The notes under the pieces were generated by a model. That model was not told the origin of the DNA. It worked only from the letters and a program-made list of their open reading frames with translations, and ran no database searches. This document shows, piece by piece, positions 17,294-26,572 of a stretch of DNA of 64,000 bases. The translations under genes and the position numbers were made by a program. The DNA is from Bog-473 sp963725895 (lineage in GTDB: Bacteria > Actinomycetota > Acidimicrobiia > Acidimicrobiales > RAAP-2): positions 1,116,001-1,180,000 of the forward strand of contig CAVSAJ010000003.1 in the NCBI GenBank assembly GCA_963725895.1, in the 5' to 3' direction. The number at the start of each line of letters is the position of its first letter. Within the stretch, counting starts at the first letter, position 1.

Positions 17294-18889
17294 GCACCGT
17301 GTTGCAGTCGCGTCTCGCCACGTCCGGCGAGGACTTCCGCGCCAACGCCGAGGCGATGCGCGTGCTCGTAGCCGAGGTGCGCACGTTGCACGACGAGGTG
17401 CTCGCCGGTGGCGGCCCCCAGTACGTGGAGCGCCACCGCTCGCGCGGCAAGATGATGGTGCGCGAGCGTCTCGAGGCGTTGGTCGACCCGGGCACCCCGG
17501 TGCTCGAGCTCTGCCCGCTGGCCGGATTGCAGACGGGAGACCCGGTGGGGGGTGGCGTGGTCGTCGCGCTCACCGAGGTGTCGCACACCCAGTGTCTCGT
17601 CATCGCGAACGACCCCACGGTGCGCGGTGGGACCACGAGTCCCACCACGATCCGCAAGCTCTTGCGCGCCATGGATGTGGCAGAGGAGAACCGCCTCCCT
17701 GTTCTGCTCCTGGTCGAGTCCGGAGGGGCCGACCTGCCCCGCCAGGCGGACGTCTTCGTGCCCGGTGGCGAGCAGTTTCGCCGCCTCACCCAGCTCTCCG
17801 CCCAAGGTATCCCCAGCGTCTGTGTCGTGTTCGGCTCGTCCACCGCCGGGGGCGCCTACTTGCCGGGGATGAGCGACTACACGGTCATGGTGGAAGACCG
17901 GGCCCGGGTCTTCCTCGGGGGACCGCCGCTGGTCAAGATGGCGATCGGCGAGGAGGCGGACGAGGAGGAGCTGGGCGGTGCGGCGATGCACGCCCGGACG
18001 TCGGGTCTGTGTGACTACCTCGCCCGCGACGAGGCAGACGCGCTGCGCATCGCGCGGCGGCATCGTCGCCCACCTGCACTGGCGGCGTTCAGGCCCGGCA
18101 CCCGACGCCCCGGCCGAGGCGCCGCGCTATCCGGCGGACGAGCTGCTCGGGATCGCGTCGGTCGACGTGCGGGTGCCGTTCGACGTGCGCGAGATCCTCG
18201 CGCGCGTCGTGGACGGCTCGCGCTTCGAGACGTTCAAGGAATTGTACGGACCGCAGCTGGTGTGCGGCTGGGCCTCCATCGGCGGCTATCCGATCGGTGT
18301 GGTGGCCAACAACGGCATCCTCTTCTCCCCGGAGGCGCAGAAGGGCGCGCAGTTCATCGCGCTCTGCAACCGCACGGACACCCCGATCCTGTTCGTCCAG
18401 AACATCACCGGGTTCATGGTCGGGACCCGTTACGAGCAGGGCGGCATCATCAAGGACGGGGCGAAGCTGATCAACGCGGTCTCCAACTCCACCGTCCCGC
18501 ACCTCACGCTGATGGTCGGCGCCAGCTACGGCGCCGGGAACTACGCCATGGCGGGGCGGGCCTACGACCCCCGCTTCATCTTCACCTGGCCGAACCACCG
18601 GATTGCCGTGATGGGCCCCAAGCAGTTGGCGGGCGTCCTCTCCATCGTGCGCCGGAATGCGGCGGAGGCAGCGGGCCGCCCGTTCGACGAGGAGGCAGAC
18701 GAAGAGCTGCGCGGGGCGACCGAGAGTCAGATCGAAGAGGAGTCGACTGCGCAGTACGCCACCGGGCGCCTGTGGGACGACGGGATCATCGACCCGCGCG
18801 ACACCCGCACCGTGCTCGCCATCGCGCTCACTGCGGTGCACTCGGCGGCGGTGCGGGGGACAGCGGTCTTCGGCGTGGTGCGACACTGA
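17290..18889 (+). CDS. Acyl-CoA carboxylase, carboxyltransferase (beta) subunit, one frameshift near 18057
   Basis: Transfers the carboxyl group from carboxybiotin to an acyl-CoA. The first frame shows GGTTSPTTIRKLL, GSSTAGGAYLPGMSDY and VFLGGPPLVKMAIGE. The second shows PADELLGI, DVREILARVVDGSRF, FVQNITGFMVG and GASYGAGNYAMAGRAYDPRF. The family is the methylcrotonyl/geranyl/propionyl-CoA type; the FLQNITGFMVG-like stretch fits the MCC/GCC branch. Removing one base in gcgcggcggcatc gives 532 residues and matches the A-L-x3-R-x2-V-x2-L spacing I recall. No catalytic loop is lost, so the frameshift is probably a sequence error. Confidence 0.9.
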
Positions 18890-18899
18890 TGGGACCGGC

Positions 18900-20882
18900 G
18901 TGATCCGGCGCCTCCTCGTCGCAAACCGCGGCGAGATCGCCCGCCGCGTCATCAAGGGCGCGCACGACGCCGGCTGCGAGGCCGTTGCGGTGTACGCAGC
19001 GGACGACGCCGGGAGCCCGCACGTGGGAGAGGCCGATGCGGCGGTGTTGCTCCCGGGTCCGACGATCGCCGACACCTACCTCGATCCTGACGCACTCGTG
19101 CGGGCGGCCAAGATCTCGGGGGCCGACGCGCTCCATCCGGGCTATGGATTCTTGTCCGAGAACCCCGCGCTTCCCGAGGCGTGCGCCCCAGCGGGCATCG
19201 TCTGGGTCGGGCCGCCCCCCGAGGCGATGCGCGTCATGGGGAACAAGGCCCGGGCCAAGGACGTCGTGGCCGGCGCCGGTGTGCCGGTGCTGCCGAGCGC
19301 GCCGCTCGGTCCCCACGACGACAGCACGCAGATGGCCGCAGCGGCGGCAGGCGTGGGTTACCCGTTGCTGGTCAAGGCGTCGGCGGGCGGAGGGGGGCGG
19401 GGCATGCGCCTCGTGCGCGCCGCCGACGAGCTGGAGGAAGCCGTGGTGGCGGCCCGGCGCGAGGCGGTGGGCGCGTTCGGCTCGGACGAGGTCTTCTTGG
19501 AGCGTTACCTCGAGACGCCGCGACACGTCGAGGTCCAAGTCGTGGCGGACACGCGGGGGACGGTGCTCCATCTCTTTGACCGCGAGTGCTCGGTGCAGCG
19601 CCGTCACCAGAAGGTGGTCGAGGAGGCACCCGCCGTGTTGGTGCCCGAGTCCGGCCGCCAGAAGATGTGGGAGGCAGCCGTGGCGGCGGCCAGGACCGTG
19701 GGCTACGTCGGGGTCGGCACCGTCGAGTACTTGGTCGACGACGGAGGCTTCTACTTCCTCGAGATGAACACCCGTCTGCAAGTCGAACACGGCGTGACCG
19801 AGCTGGTCACCGGACTCGACCTGGTCGGGCTCCAGCTGCTCGTGGCCGGAGGGAGCCCGCTGCCCTTCGGCCAGCCCGACGTCACGGCGCGCGGCCACGC
19901 GGTCGAAGTTCGCCTCTGCGCCGAACGACCCCGTGAGGGCTACCGCCCGACGCCGGGCCGCGTGGCGCACCTCGAGTGGCCCGCCGACACCGGCCTGCGC
20001 GCCGACAGCGCCATCGAGACCGGCAGCGTGGTCAGCCCGGCCTACGACTCCCTGGTGGCCAAGCTCATCGCGCACGCGTCGGACCGGCCTGCCGCCGTCG
20101 CACGTCTCTCGCGGGCGCTGCGCGCACTCGAGCTCGACGGGCTCGAGACCAACCGCGACCTTCTCCAAGCCGTGCTCGACGACGAGGTGTTCCGTCGCGG
20201 CGAGGCCGATATCCACTATCTCGACGGGCGGCCCGACATGCGCGACGCCCGCCTGCCCGACGAGGTGCGGCACCGGCACGGCGCGGCCGTGGCGTTCGCC
20301 TTGCTCGCGGCGCGGGCCGGCGTCAGCCTGGTCCCGGTGTCGGCAGCCGGCTGGCGCAACGTCGGCCGGCCGCTGCACGTCGACCAGATGACCGACGGGG
20401 TCGGCACCGTCGAGGTGCGCGCCCCCTCGTTCCGCGCGCAGGCCGAGGTCCTCATCGACGGCGACTGGCGTGACGTCGGCCGAGCGGACGCGCCCGGCCC
20501 GTCGGGCCCGTCAGGCTCAGTGGTCGATCTCGTCGCCGAGGACGGGCTGCGTCGGCGCTACCGGGTGCGGCTCTCGCCACACCGCGCGGAGGTGAACGGG
20601 CCCGAGGGCCAATCGAGCTTCGCTCTGCGCGCCGAGGACGATCCCGACGAGCGCGGCGGCATTGCAGGGGAGTGCCGCGCGCCGCTGCCCGGCACCATCG
20701 CCAAGGTTCTCGTGGCGGCCAGCGACACGGTGGCCGAGGGAGACGGGCTGGTTGTCCTCGAGGCGATGAAGATGGAGCACACCCTGCGGGCCAACGGCGC
20801 GGGTGTGGTCGGCGCCGTGCACTGCGCAGCCGGGCAGCAGGTGGACGTGAACGACCTCCTCGTCACGGTCGAGCCGTCGTGA
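18900..20882 (+). CDS. Acyl-CoA carboxylase, biotin carboxylase/biotin carrier (alpha) subunit
   Basis: 660 residues carrying biotin carboxylase then the biotin carrier. The N-terminal domain begins RLLVANRGEIARRVI and has LHPGYGFLSENP. The ATP-grasp loop is KASAGGGGRGMRLV, with FLEMNTRLQVEHGVTE in the active site. The biotinylation motif VLEAMKMEHTL is near the C-terminus. GTG start at 18900, about ten bases after the carboxyltransferase stop. With that subunit it forms a complete MCC-type holoenzyme. The overlap with the following AtuA gene (GTGA at 20879) ties them together. Confidence 0.93.
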   Translation: MIRRLLVANRGEIARRVIKGAHDAGCEAVAVYAADDAGSPHVGEADAAVLLPGPTIADTYLDPDALVRAAKISGADALHPGYGFLSENPALPEACAPAGIVWVGPPPEAMRVMGNKARAKDVVAGAGVPVLPSAPLGPHDDSTQMAAAAAGVGYPLLVKASAGGGGRGMRLVRAADELEEAVVAARREAVGAFGSDEVFLERYLETPRHVEVQVVADTRGTVLHLFDRECSVQRRHQKVVEEAPAVLVPESGRQKMWEAAVAAARTVGYVGVGTVEYLVDDGGFYFLEMNTRLQVEHGVTELVTGLDLVGLQLLVAGGSPLPFGQPDVTARGHAVEVRLCAERPREGYRPTPGRVAHLEWPADTGLRADSAIETGSVVSPAYDSLVAKLIAHASDRPAAVARLSRALRALELDGLETNRDLLQAVLDDEVFRRGEADIHYLDGRPDMRDARLPDEVRHRHGAAVAFALLAARAGVSLVPVSAAGWRNVGRPLHVDQMTDGVGTVEVRAPSFRAQAEVLIDGDWRDVGRADAPGPSGPSGSVVDLVAEDGLRRRYRVRLSPHRAEVNGPEGQSSFALRAEDDPDERGGIAGECRAPLPGTIAKVLVAASDTVAEGDGLVVLEAMKMEHTLRANGAGVVGAVHCAAGQQVDVNDLLVTVEPS

Positions 20883-22708
20883 GCGCGCGCCCCGCACGCC
20901 GCACCGAACCGCTGCGCATCGCCAACTGCAGCGGCTTCTTCGGCGACCGTGCGTCGGCCGCCAAGGAAATGGTCGAGGGCGGCCCCATCGATGTGCTGAC
21001 GGGCGACTGGCTCGCCGAGCTGACCATGTACATCTTGCACAAGACCAAGGAGCGCAGCGGCGGCTTCGCCCGCTCCTTCTTGCGCGAGCTCGAAGAAGTG
21101 CTCCCGACGTGCGTCGAGCGGGGCATCGCGGTCGTCTCGAATGCGGGAGGCTTGCAGCCCGAGCGCCTCGCCGATGCGGTCCGTGAGCTGGCCAAGCGCC
21201 AAGGTGTCGAGGTGCAGGTGGCGTCGGTGTCGGGCGACGACATCACGACCCAGCTCGCCGAGCTCCGTGCCGCCGGTGAGCGCTTCGTCAACCTCGACAC
21301 CGGAGAGCCGCTGCCGGCGGAGGCGACCGTCGTCACCGCCAACGCCTACCTGCGGGCGCGCCCCATCGCCGACGCGCTGGCCGCCGGCGCGCAGGTGGTC
21401 GTCACCGGCCGGGTGACCGACGCCGCCCTGGTCGTCGGCCCGGCACTGCACGCCTTCGGCTGGGCCGACGACGACCTTCGTCCCATTGCCGGCGCAGTGG
21501 TGGCCGGCCACGTCATCGAGTGCGGGGCCCAATGTTGCGGCGGCAACTACGCCTTCTTCGAGGAGGTACCCGGACGCGAGCGCATCGGCTTCCCCATCGC
21601 CGAGGTCTCGGCCGACGGCTCGTCCGTGATCACCAAGCATCCGGGGACCGGCGGCATGGTGACGGTCGGCACGGTGACCGCGCAGCTGCTCTACGAGATC
21701 GGCGGGCCGCGGTACCTGAGCCCCGACGCGGTGGCGCGCTTCGACACCATCGAGCTCAGCGGGGACGGGCCAGACCGGGTGCGCATCTCGGGCGTGCACG
21801 GAGAGCCACCACCGCCGACGCTCAAGGTGACGGCGAACCTGGACGCGGGGTGGCGCAATGCGATGACCATGGTGCTGACCGGAGCGAACGCGATGGAGAA
21901 GGCCCGCTTTGCCGCGGAGACGGTCTGGGCCGGTGTCCCCGGCGGCCGCGCTGCCTTCGCCGAGACGGCGGAGGACCTCTCCGGAGACCTCAGCGGCGCG
22001 GGCCTGGCGTACCTGCGCCTGGCTGTGCGGGGCGACGACGAGCACGCAGTCGGGCGGGCCTTCTCGGGCGCGGTCGTCGAGACGAGCCTGTCCAGTTATC
22101 CGGGGACCTTCTTCACCAGCGCCCCCACGGGCGCCCAGGGGGTGGCCCGCTACTGGCCAACGACGGTCACCGCGGGCGCGGTGACACCCCGGATCGAGTG
22201 CGAGGGCGTCCTCGTCGCGCCCACACCACCGGCCGGGACGCCGGGCCCGGCGACCGCGGGTGAGGTGGCATCGTCGGATCGCGCCGACGCGGCGCCCGGG
22301 AGGCCCCGAGACGGCGCCGCGACAGATGTGGCGCGCGTCCGCGTGCCGCTGTGGGTGCTCGTCGGCGCGCGCTCGGGTGACAAGGGGGGCGACGCCAACG
22401 TGGGCCTCTGGGCCGACGAGGAGGGGGTCGCCGCCTGGCTCCAACGTGACTTCACCACCGAGCTCTTGAGGGCGTTGTTGCCCGAGGCGGCACCGCTCGA
22501 GGTGAGCCGCCATGCCCTCCCGAACCTCTGGGCGGTCAACTTCGTCGTGCACGGCTTCCTCGGCTGGGGCGTGGCGTCGAACCTGCGGCTGGACACACAG
22601 GCAAAAGGCCTCGGCGAGCTGCTGCGTGCGCGCCACGTCGAGGTGCCGGCGACGCTCGTTGCGGCCGCGAACCCGGCGACGCGGCTGGCATCGGTGCCAT
22701 CGGCGTAG
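20879..22708 (+). CDS. AtuA family protein (DUF1446 plus C-terminal AtuA-like domain)
   Basis: 609-residue protein of the acyclic-terpene-utilisation A family. The N-terminal DUF1446 domain shows IANCSGFFGDRASAAKEMVE, DVLTGDWLAELTMYIL, GVTD-like VTGRVTDAALVVGP and CGAQCCGGNY. A Pro/Ala-rich linker (about residues 445-485) leads to the small C-terminal domain with ARSGDKGGDANVGLWA. AtuA is required for citronellol/geraniol growth in Pseudomonas, but its reaction is not established. Here it is cotranscribed with both carboxylase subunits and a hydratase, strengthening an Atu-like assignment. Confidence 0.88.
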   Translation: MSARPARRTEPLRIANCSGFFGDRASAAKEMVEGGPIDVLTGDWLAELTMYILHKTKERSGGFARSFLRELEEVLPTCVERGIAVVSNAGGLQPERLADAVRELAKRQGVEVQVASVSGDDITTQLAELRAAGERFVNLDTGEPLPAEATVVTANAYLRARPIADALAAGAQVVVTGRVTDAALVVGPALHAFGWADDDLRPIAGAVVAGHVIECGAQCCGGNYAFFEEVPGRERIGFPIAEVSADGSSVITKHPGTGGMVTVGTVTAQLLYEIGGPRYLSPDAVARFDTIELSGDGPDRVRISGVHGEPPPPTLKVTANLDAGWRNAMTMVLTGANAMEKARFAAETVWAGVPGGRAAFAETAEDLSGDLSGAGLAYLRLAVRGDDEHAVGRAFSGAVVETSLSSYPGTFFTSAPTGAQGVARYWPTTVTAGAVTPRIECEGVLVAPTPPAGTPGPATAGEVASSDRADAAPGRPRDGAATDVARVRVPLWVLVGARSGDKGGDANVGLWADEEGVAAWLQRDFTTELLRALLPEAAPLEVSRHALPNLWAVNFVVHGFLGWGVASNLRLDTQAKGLGELLRARHVEVPATLVAAANPATRLASVPSA

Positions 22709-22752
22709 GGGACGACGCGTCCCCGCCGGACGTGGCGCCGGCCCGAGGCCGG
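22708..22752. terminator. Two GC-rich hairpins between convergent genes
   Basis: GGGGAC-GACGC-GTCCCC (22708-22724) begins in the AtuA stop codon, and CCGGCC-CGA-GGCCGG (22738-22752) follows. Both lie in the 70-bp gap before the convergent dehydrogenase stop at 22779. No T-tract is seen, which is common in high-GC actinobacteria. Confidence 0.5.
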
Positions 22753-22778
22753 GGCGGGTCCGACGAGCCGGACGGTTC

Positions 22779-23825
22779 TCAGTCGTTCGGCAAGAGCAAG
22801 ACCTTCAACACCCCGTCGGCACGCGAGTCGAACAGCTCATAGGCATCTGGCACCTGCCCGAGACTCATTCGGTGCGTGAAGGTGGCGGCAAGGCCGTCGA
22901 AGTGACGCGACTGCACCAGCGGCACGAGCGCCGGCCAGGTCCCGGGGATCGGCGCGAAGATCGTGCGCAGCGTCAGGCTCTTCAAGAACACCATCCCCAT
23001 CGGGAACGACATCTCCGCGGAGAGGTTGACCCCGACCACCGAGACGGTGCCGCCCGTGGCGGCGCAAGCCAACGCATCGGTGATGGTGGCGTCGGCGCCG
23101 ACAGCCTCAATGACCGACTCGGCACCGCGACCGGCGGTGGCCTCGAAGACTTGTGCCGCAACCGGTGCGACTCGGGCGTCGATGGGCTCGGCACCGAGTT
23201 GCTCGGCGCGTGCCAGCCGCTCGGGCACCCTGTCGACAGCGAGGATCCGGGCGGGGCCGAACAAAGCGGCGCACCGGATCGCCATGACACCCACTGGCCC
23301 GAGGCCCACGACCACGACCGTGGCACCCGGCCGGATGTCAGCGCGGAGCGCACCGAGATACCCGGTCGGGAGGATGTCGGTGAGGAGCACCGCTTCCTCG
23401 TCGGACACGCCCTCGGGTATTGGCAGTGCGAACAGGTCGGCGAACGGGACTGCCATGGCTTCGGCCTGCCCGCCCGGGAGGTCCGGCATCGTCCCGAACG
23501 CGGCCGACTTCCCGGCGGAGCAGACGTGGGGGTGTCCGGCCCGGCAGGGACCGCAGACGCCGCACCCGATGACGCCCGAGACGAGCACGCGGTCACCCGC
23601 CTTCAGGCTGTGCACCTGAGAGCCGGTCTCGGCCACCGTGCCGATGGCCTCGTGGCCAAGTCGGATGCCCGCACCGGTCGGTGCGTCGTGATAAAGGTGC
23701 AGATCGGACCCGCAGATGGCAGTTGCCTCCACCGTGACGACGATCCCCTCGGGACCGGGAAGCACAGGATCGGGCACGTCGCGCAGGGTCACCACGCGCG
23801 GCCCTTCCAGAACGGTTGCTCGCAT
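22779..23825 (-). CDS. Zinc-dependent alcohol dehydrogenase (medium-chain family)
   Basis: MDR-fold dehydrogenase of 348 residues. Catalytic zinc site: ICGSDLHLYH and GHEAIGTV. The structural zinc lobe has the four cysteines in CGVCGPCRAGHPHVC. The Rossmann motif is VVVVGLGPVGVMA. NAD(P)-linked oxidation of an alcohol or reduction of an aldehyde is expected; the substrate is unknown. It lies just after the AtuA operon in opposite orientation, so oxidation of a terpenoid alcohol feeding that operon is an attractive but unproven idea. Start ATG at 23825. Confidence 0.9.
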   Translation of the reverse strand: MRATVLEGPRVVTLRDVPDPVLPGPEGIVVTVEATAICGSDLHLYHDAPTGAGIRLGHEAIGTVAETGSQVHSLKAGDRVLVSGVIGCGVCGPCRAGHPHVCSAGKSAAFGTMPDLPGGQAEAMAVPFADLFALPIPEGVSDEEAVLLTDILPTGYLGALRADIRPGATVVVVGLGPVGVMAIRCAALFGPARILAVDRVPERLARAEQLGAEPIDARVAPVAAQVFEATAGRGAESVIEAVGADATITDALACAATGGTVSVVGVNLSAEMSFPMGMVFLKSLTLRTIFAPIPGTWPALVPLVQSRHFDGLAATFTHRMSLGQVPDAYELFDSRADGVLKVLLLPND

Positions 23826-23936
23826 CCCACGCACGCTAATAGCCAGGACTACACTGAACGGGGCGAATTTTTCGTGCCGGTGTCCCAGGCCGTTTTGTCC
23901 GACCGGCTGTCCCGGCCGTTCGTCCCGACGTCGCAC

Positions 23937-24245
23937 ATGACCAGAACGCAGCCCTCCACCACGATCGAAGTCCCCGTCCTCGACGACGTGGATGTCGACG
24001 CGTTCTACGAAACCGAGGACCTCTGGGCCGTCATCGTCTGGAACGACGATGTCACCACGTTCCAGACCGTCATTCAGGCCTTCGTCGAGATCCTCGGACA
24101 CACGGTCGAACGAGCGGACCAGCTGGCGTGGAAGATCCACCGCACCGGCAAGGCAGTGGCCGCCATTCGTCCCAAGGTGGAGGCCGAGGCCGCCGTGCAC
24201 GCGCTGCATCTCCGCAAGATCCAGGCGACGATGGCGCGCGCCTGA
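23937..24245 (+). CDS. clpS: ATP-dependent Clp protease adaptor ClpS
   Basis: 102-residue ClpS, which delivers N-degron substrates to ClpA/ClpC. The core DDVTTFQTVIQAFVEILGHT, the helix ADQLAWKIHRTGKAVAA and the C-terminal AVHALHLRKIQATM match the family. The N-terminal 25 residues are the usual unstructured arm. Start ATG at 23937. It is divergent from the dehydrogenase gene across 111 bp and convergent with an acetyltransferase. Confidence 0.92.
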   Translation: MTRTQPSTTIEVPVLDDVDVDAFYETEDLWAVIVWNDDVTTFQTVIQAFVEILGHTVERADQLAWKIHRTGKAVAAIRPKVEAEAAVHALHLRKIQATMARA

Positions 24246-24253
24246 CTCCTCGG

Positions 24254-24898
24254 TTACGAGGTGCGGGCCTCCAACCGCGCTGTCAACGTCGCCTTGACGG
24301 CGGGCCACTCCGATACCACGATCGAAAACCGGGCCGACGTTCGCACCGTGTCGTCGGAGCCGGGCCGGTCGGCTCGCATGATCCCGTCGAGCTGCCCGCC
24401 GATCCGTTCAATCGCTGCCCGTGACCGCACGTTGCGCACGTCGGTCTGCAGGGCGACGCGGTGCACCTGCCAGACCTCGAACGCATGGGTCATCATGAGG
24501 AGCTTCGCCTCGGTGTTGACGGGTGTTCGCTGCGCCGAGCCCGACAACCAGGTGAAGCCGATGTCCACCACATCGGGCACGCCGTGGCGCTGGTGCGTCG
24601 CCCCGGGCGGCCACTGCCAGAACGCGATCTCGCAGAAGCGGGTGGCGCCGGCAACGACATCGCGTGCTTCCGGACCCGCTCCCTTGCGGACGGTGGCGAA
24701 CGCCACGTGGGCGCCGGACGCGACCTTGTCGAGCGCGTCCCGGACATATTCAGTCATCTGGGACAGTCCGTCGGGGGTGTAGGTCCACTGATAATTCGTG
24801 CGGTCCTCGGCGGCCGCCTCGACCAACGCCGGGATGTGCGCTTCGCTCAGTGGCTCGAGGCGGACGAACCGGCCCTCGAGCGTGAACGGTTCATGCAT
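24254..24898 (-). CDS. GNAT-family N-acetyltransferase
   Basis: 214-residue GNAT protein of the RimJ/L subgroup: LEGRFVRLEPLSEAHIPALVE at the N-terminus, DIGFTWLSGSAQRTPVNTEAK for the acetyl-CoA site, and VQTD-like ALQTDVRNVRSRAAIERIGG near the end. Close relatives are found beside exporters, but the acceptor is unknown. Start ATG at 24898 overlaps the MFS exporter stop by eight bases, so the two are cotranscribed. That makes a combined export plus acetylation resistance unit possible (inference). Confidence 0.85.
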   Translation of the reverse strand: MHEPFTLEGRFVRLEPLSEAHIPALVEAAAEDRTNYQWTYTPDGLSQMTEYVRDALDKVASGAHVAFATVRKGAGPEARDVVAGATRFCEIAFWQWPPGATHQRHGVPDVVDIGFTWLSGSAQRTPVNTEAKLLMMTHAFEVWQVHRVALQTDVRNVRSRAAIERIGGQLDGIMRADRPGSDDTVRTSARFSIVVSEWPAVKATLTARLEARTS

Positions 24899-26528
24899 GG
24901 GTCGCGGGCACTCCCGCGTCGAGCGGTGCCTCCGGGGCCTTGCCGTCCGCGCCCGGAGCACCCTGCGTGCCCGACGCGCCGCCCTGTGGACCGCCTTGTC
25001 CCGGGACGAGGAAGTCGCGCTGGCGAACGAGCGCGAGCGCACAGACCACGCCGACGAAGGCCACGACGGCACCGATGTCCATGAGGTGGTTGAGGGTGGT
25101 CGAGAACCCCTGGTGGTAGGCGTCGAGCAACGCCACGCGGGCCGACGGCACCGGGATGGAGGATGCGGCCTGCCTCACCTCGCCCGCGGTCAACGCGGTC
25201 CGCAGCGAGGAGCCGCCACGGTGCAGGACCTCGATGCCGGCGGCCGATTTGTTGAGGGCGGCGGTGGTGTGCGAGACGATCTGGCTCTGGAAGACGGAGC
25301 CCAGCACGGCGATCCCCGTCGCGATGCCCACCTGACGGAATGTGTTGTTGGCGCCAGAGGCCATGCCGCTGCGCTGGGGCTCCACGACCGAGATGGCACC
25401 GCTGGCGAGGACCGGGTTCACGGCGCCGATACCCACGCCGCACAGGATGAATCCCGGAAGGAGGACCGTCCACGCCGACTGCGGGGTGGTCGTGCCCATC
25501 CAGAGGAGGCCGCCCGTCACGAAGAGCATCCCGACGCCGAGCAGGAGTCGCGACTGCACGAAGACGGTGAGGCGTCCAGCGAAGAAGGCGACGAAGAAGG
25601 TGAGCAGCGTCAAAGGGAGGAAGCGCACGCCGGCCGGCAGCGGACCGTACCCGAGGTCGTCCTGGATGTAGAGAGTCAGGTACAAGAACATGGCGAAGAT
25701 CGACGAGGCGAGCGTGAAGGCAACCACGGAGACGCCGACGAACGCGGGGATCCTGAACAGACCGAGGTCCAGCATGGGATCGCCGGTCCGCAGCTCGTTG
25801 ACGAAGAACGCGACCATGAGGAGCGCGGCGAGGACCAGGAGGATCACGATGGTGGCGCTGCCCCAGCCGAGGTCGTTGCCTCGCACGAGGGCGAACACGA
25901 GCGCGAAGAGGCTCCCGGAGAAGGTGATGAAGCCGACCCAGTCGATCCGGCGCTGGTGGGGGTCCCTCGACTCGACGATCTTGCGCATCGTGATGAGGAC
26001 GGCCACGACGCCGATAGGCACGTTGACGAAGAAGATCCAACGCCAACCGATGCCGCTCGTGATGGCGCCGCCGATCAGCGGACCGACGGCGACGGCCCCA
26101 CCGATGACGGCACCGTAGATACCGAACGCGGTTCCTCGGTCCCGTCCCGTGAACGCGCCCGCGATGAGGGCCAAGGACGTGGCGAACATGACGGCCCCAC
26201 CAACACCTTGCACGGCACGAGCGAGGTTCAACATGAGCGGCGACGTCGACAGGCCGCAGATGAGCGAGGCGAGCGAGAAGACGACGAGTCCGACGGCGAA
26301 CACGACGCGTCGCCCGTAGATGTCGCCGAACACCCCCGCCGTGAGGAGGAACGCCGCCAGCGTCAGCGAATATGCGTCGACGACCCACTGGAGGTCCGAG
26401 AAGCTGGAGTGCAACGACCGCTGGATATCGGGCAACGCCACGTTCACGACGGTGATGTCGAGAAGGAGCATGAACGTCGCCGTGCAGACGGCGATCAGTG
26501 TCCACCATTTGCGGTCGAGTGCGGGCAT
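24891..26528 (-). CDS. MFS drug exporter, DHA2/EmrB-QacA type (14 TMS)
   Basis: 545-residue proton-driven exporter. Motif C-like and first-helix features appear in LLLDITVVNVALPDIQ, followed by VFGDIYGRRVVF (motif A) and the repeated hydrophobic spans giving about 14 helices. The C-terminal 35 residues are a soluble Gly/Pro/Ala tail. Family members export dyes, antibiotics and disinfectants. It is divergent from an ABC-F protein across 44 bp that hold a strong dyad, suggesting joint control, and is cotranscribed with a GNAT enzyme. Confidence 0.9.
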   Translation of the reverse strand: MPALDRKWWTLIAVCTATFMLLLDITVVNVALPDIQRSLHSSFSDLQWVVDAYSLTLAAFLLTAGVFGDIYGRRVVFAVGLVVFSLASLICGLSTSPLMLNLARAVQGVGGAVMFATSLALIAGAFTGRDRGTAFGIYGAVIGGAVAVGPLIGGAITSGIGWRWIFFVNVPIGVVAVLITMRKIVESRDPHQRRIDWVGFITFSGSLFALVFALVRGNDLGWGSATIVILLVLAALLMVAFFVNELRTGDPMLDLGLFRIPAFVGVSVVAFTLASSIFAMFLYLTLYIQDDLGYGPLPAGVRFLPLTLLTFFVAFFAGRLTVFVQSRLLLGVGMLFVTGGLLWMGTTTPQSAWTVLLPGFILCGVGIGAVNPVLASGAISVVEPQRSGMASGANNTFRQVGIATGIAVLGSVFQSQIVSHTTAALNKSAAGIEVLHRGGSSLRTALTAGEVRQAASSIPVPSARVALLDAYHQGFSTTLNHLMDIGAVVAFVGVVCALALVRQRDFLVPGQGGPQGGASGTQGAPGADGKAPEAPLDAGVPATHA

Positions 26529-26534
26529 TGGGGG

Positions 26535-26567
26535 AGTGTATCGAGCGGGTGTTCCCGCTCGTACACT
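26535..26567. promoter_or_regulatory. Inverted repeat operator candidate between divergent MFS and ABC-F genes
   Basis: AGTGTA-t-CGAGCGGG (26535-26549) pairs with CCCGCTCGTACACT (26554-26567), leaving a 4-nt centre and one bulged T. It fills most of the 44-bp gap between the two divergent starts (26528 and 26573), so it must overlap both leaders or promoters. The outer AGTGTA/TACACT arms resemble a dyad for a dimeric repressor. It could also act as an RNA hairpin in the 5' leader of either gene. Confidence 0.6.
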
Positions 26568-26572
26568 GTGGC

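Noticed and set aside
16470..18063. Minus-strand extension of the acyl-CoA dehydrogenase over the hydratase and carboxyltransferase
   Set aside because: No family features and opposite to well-supported genes; typical shadow frame of high-GC DNA.
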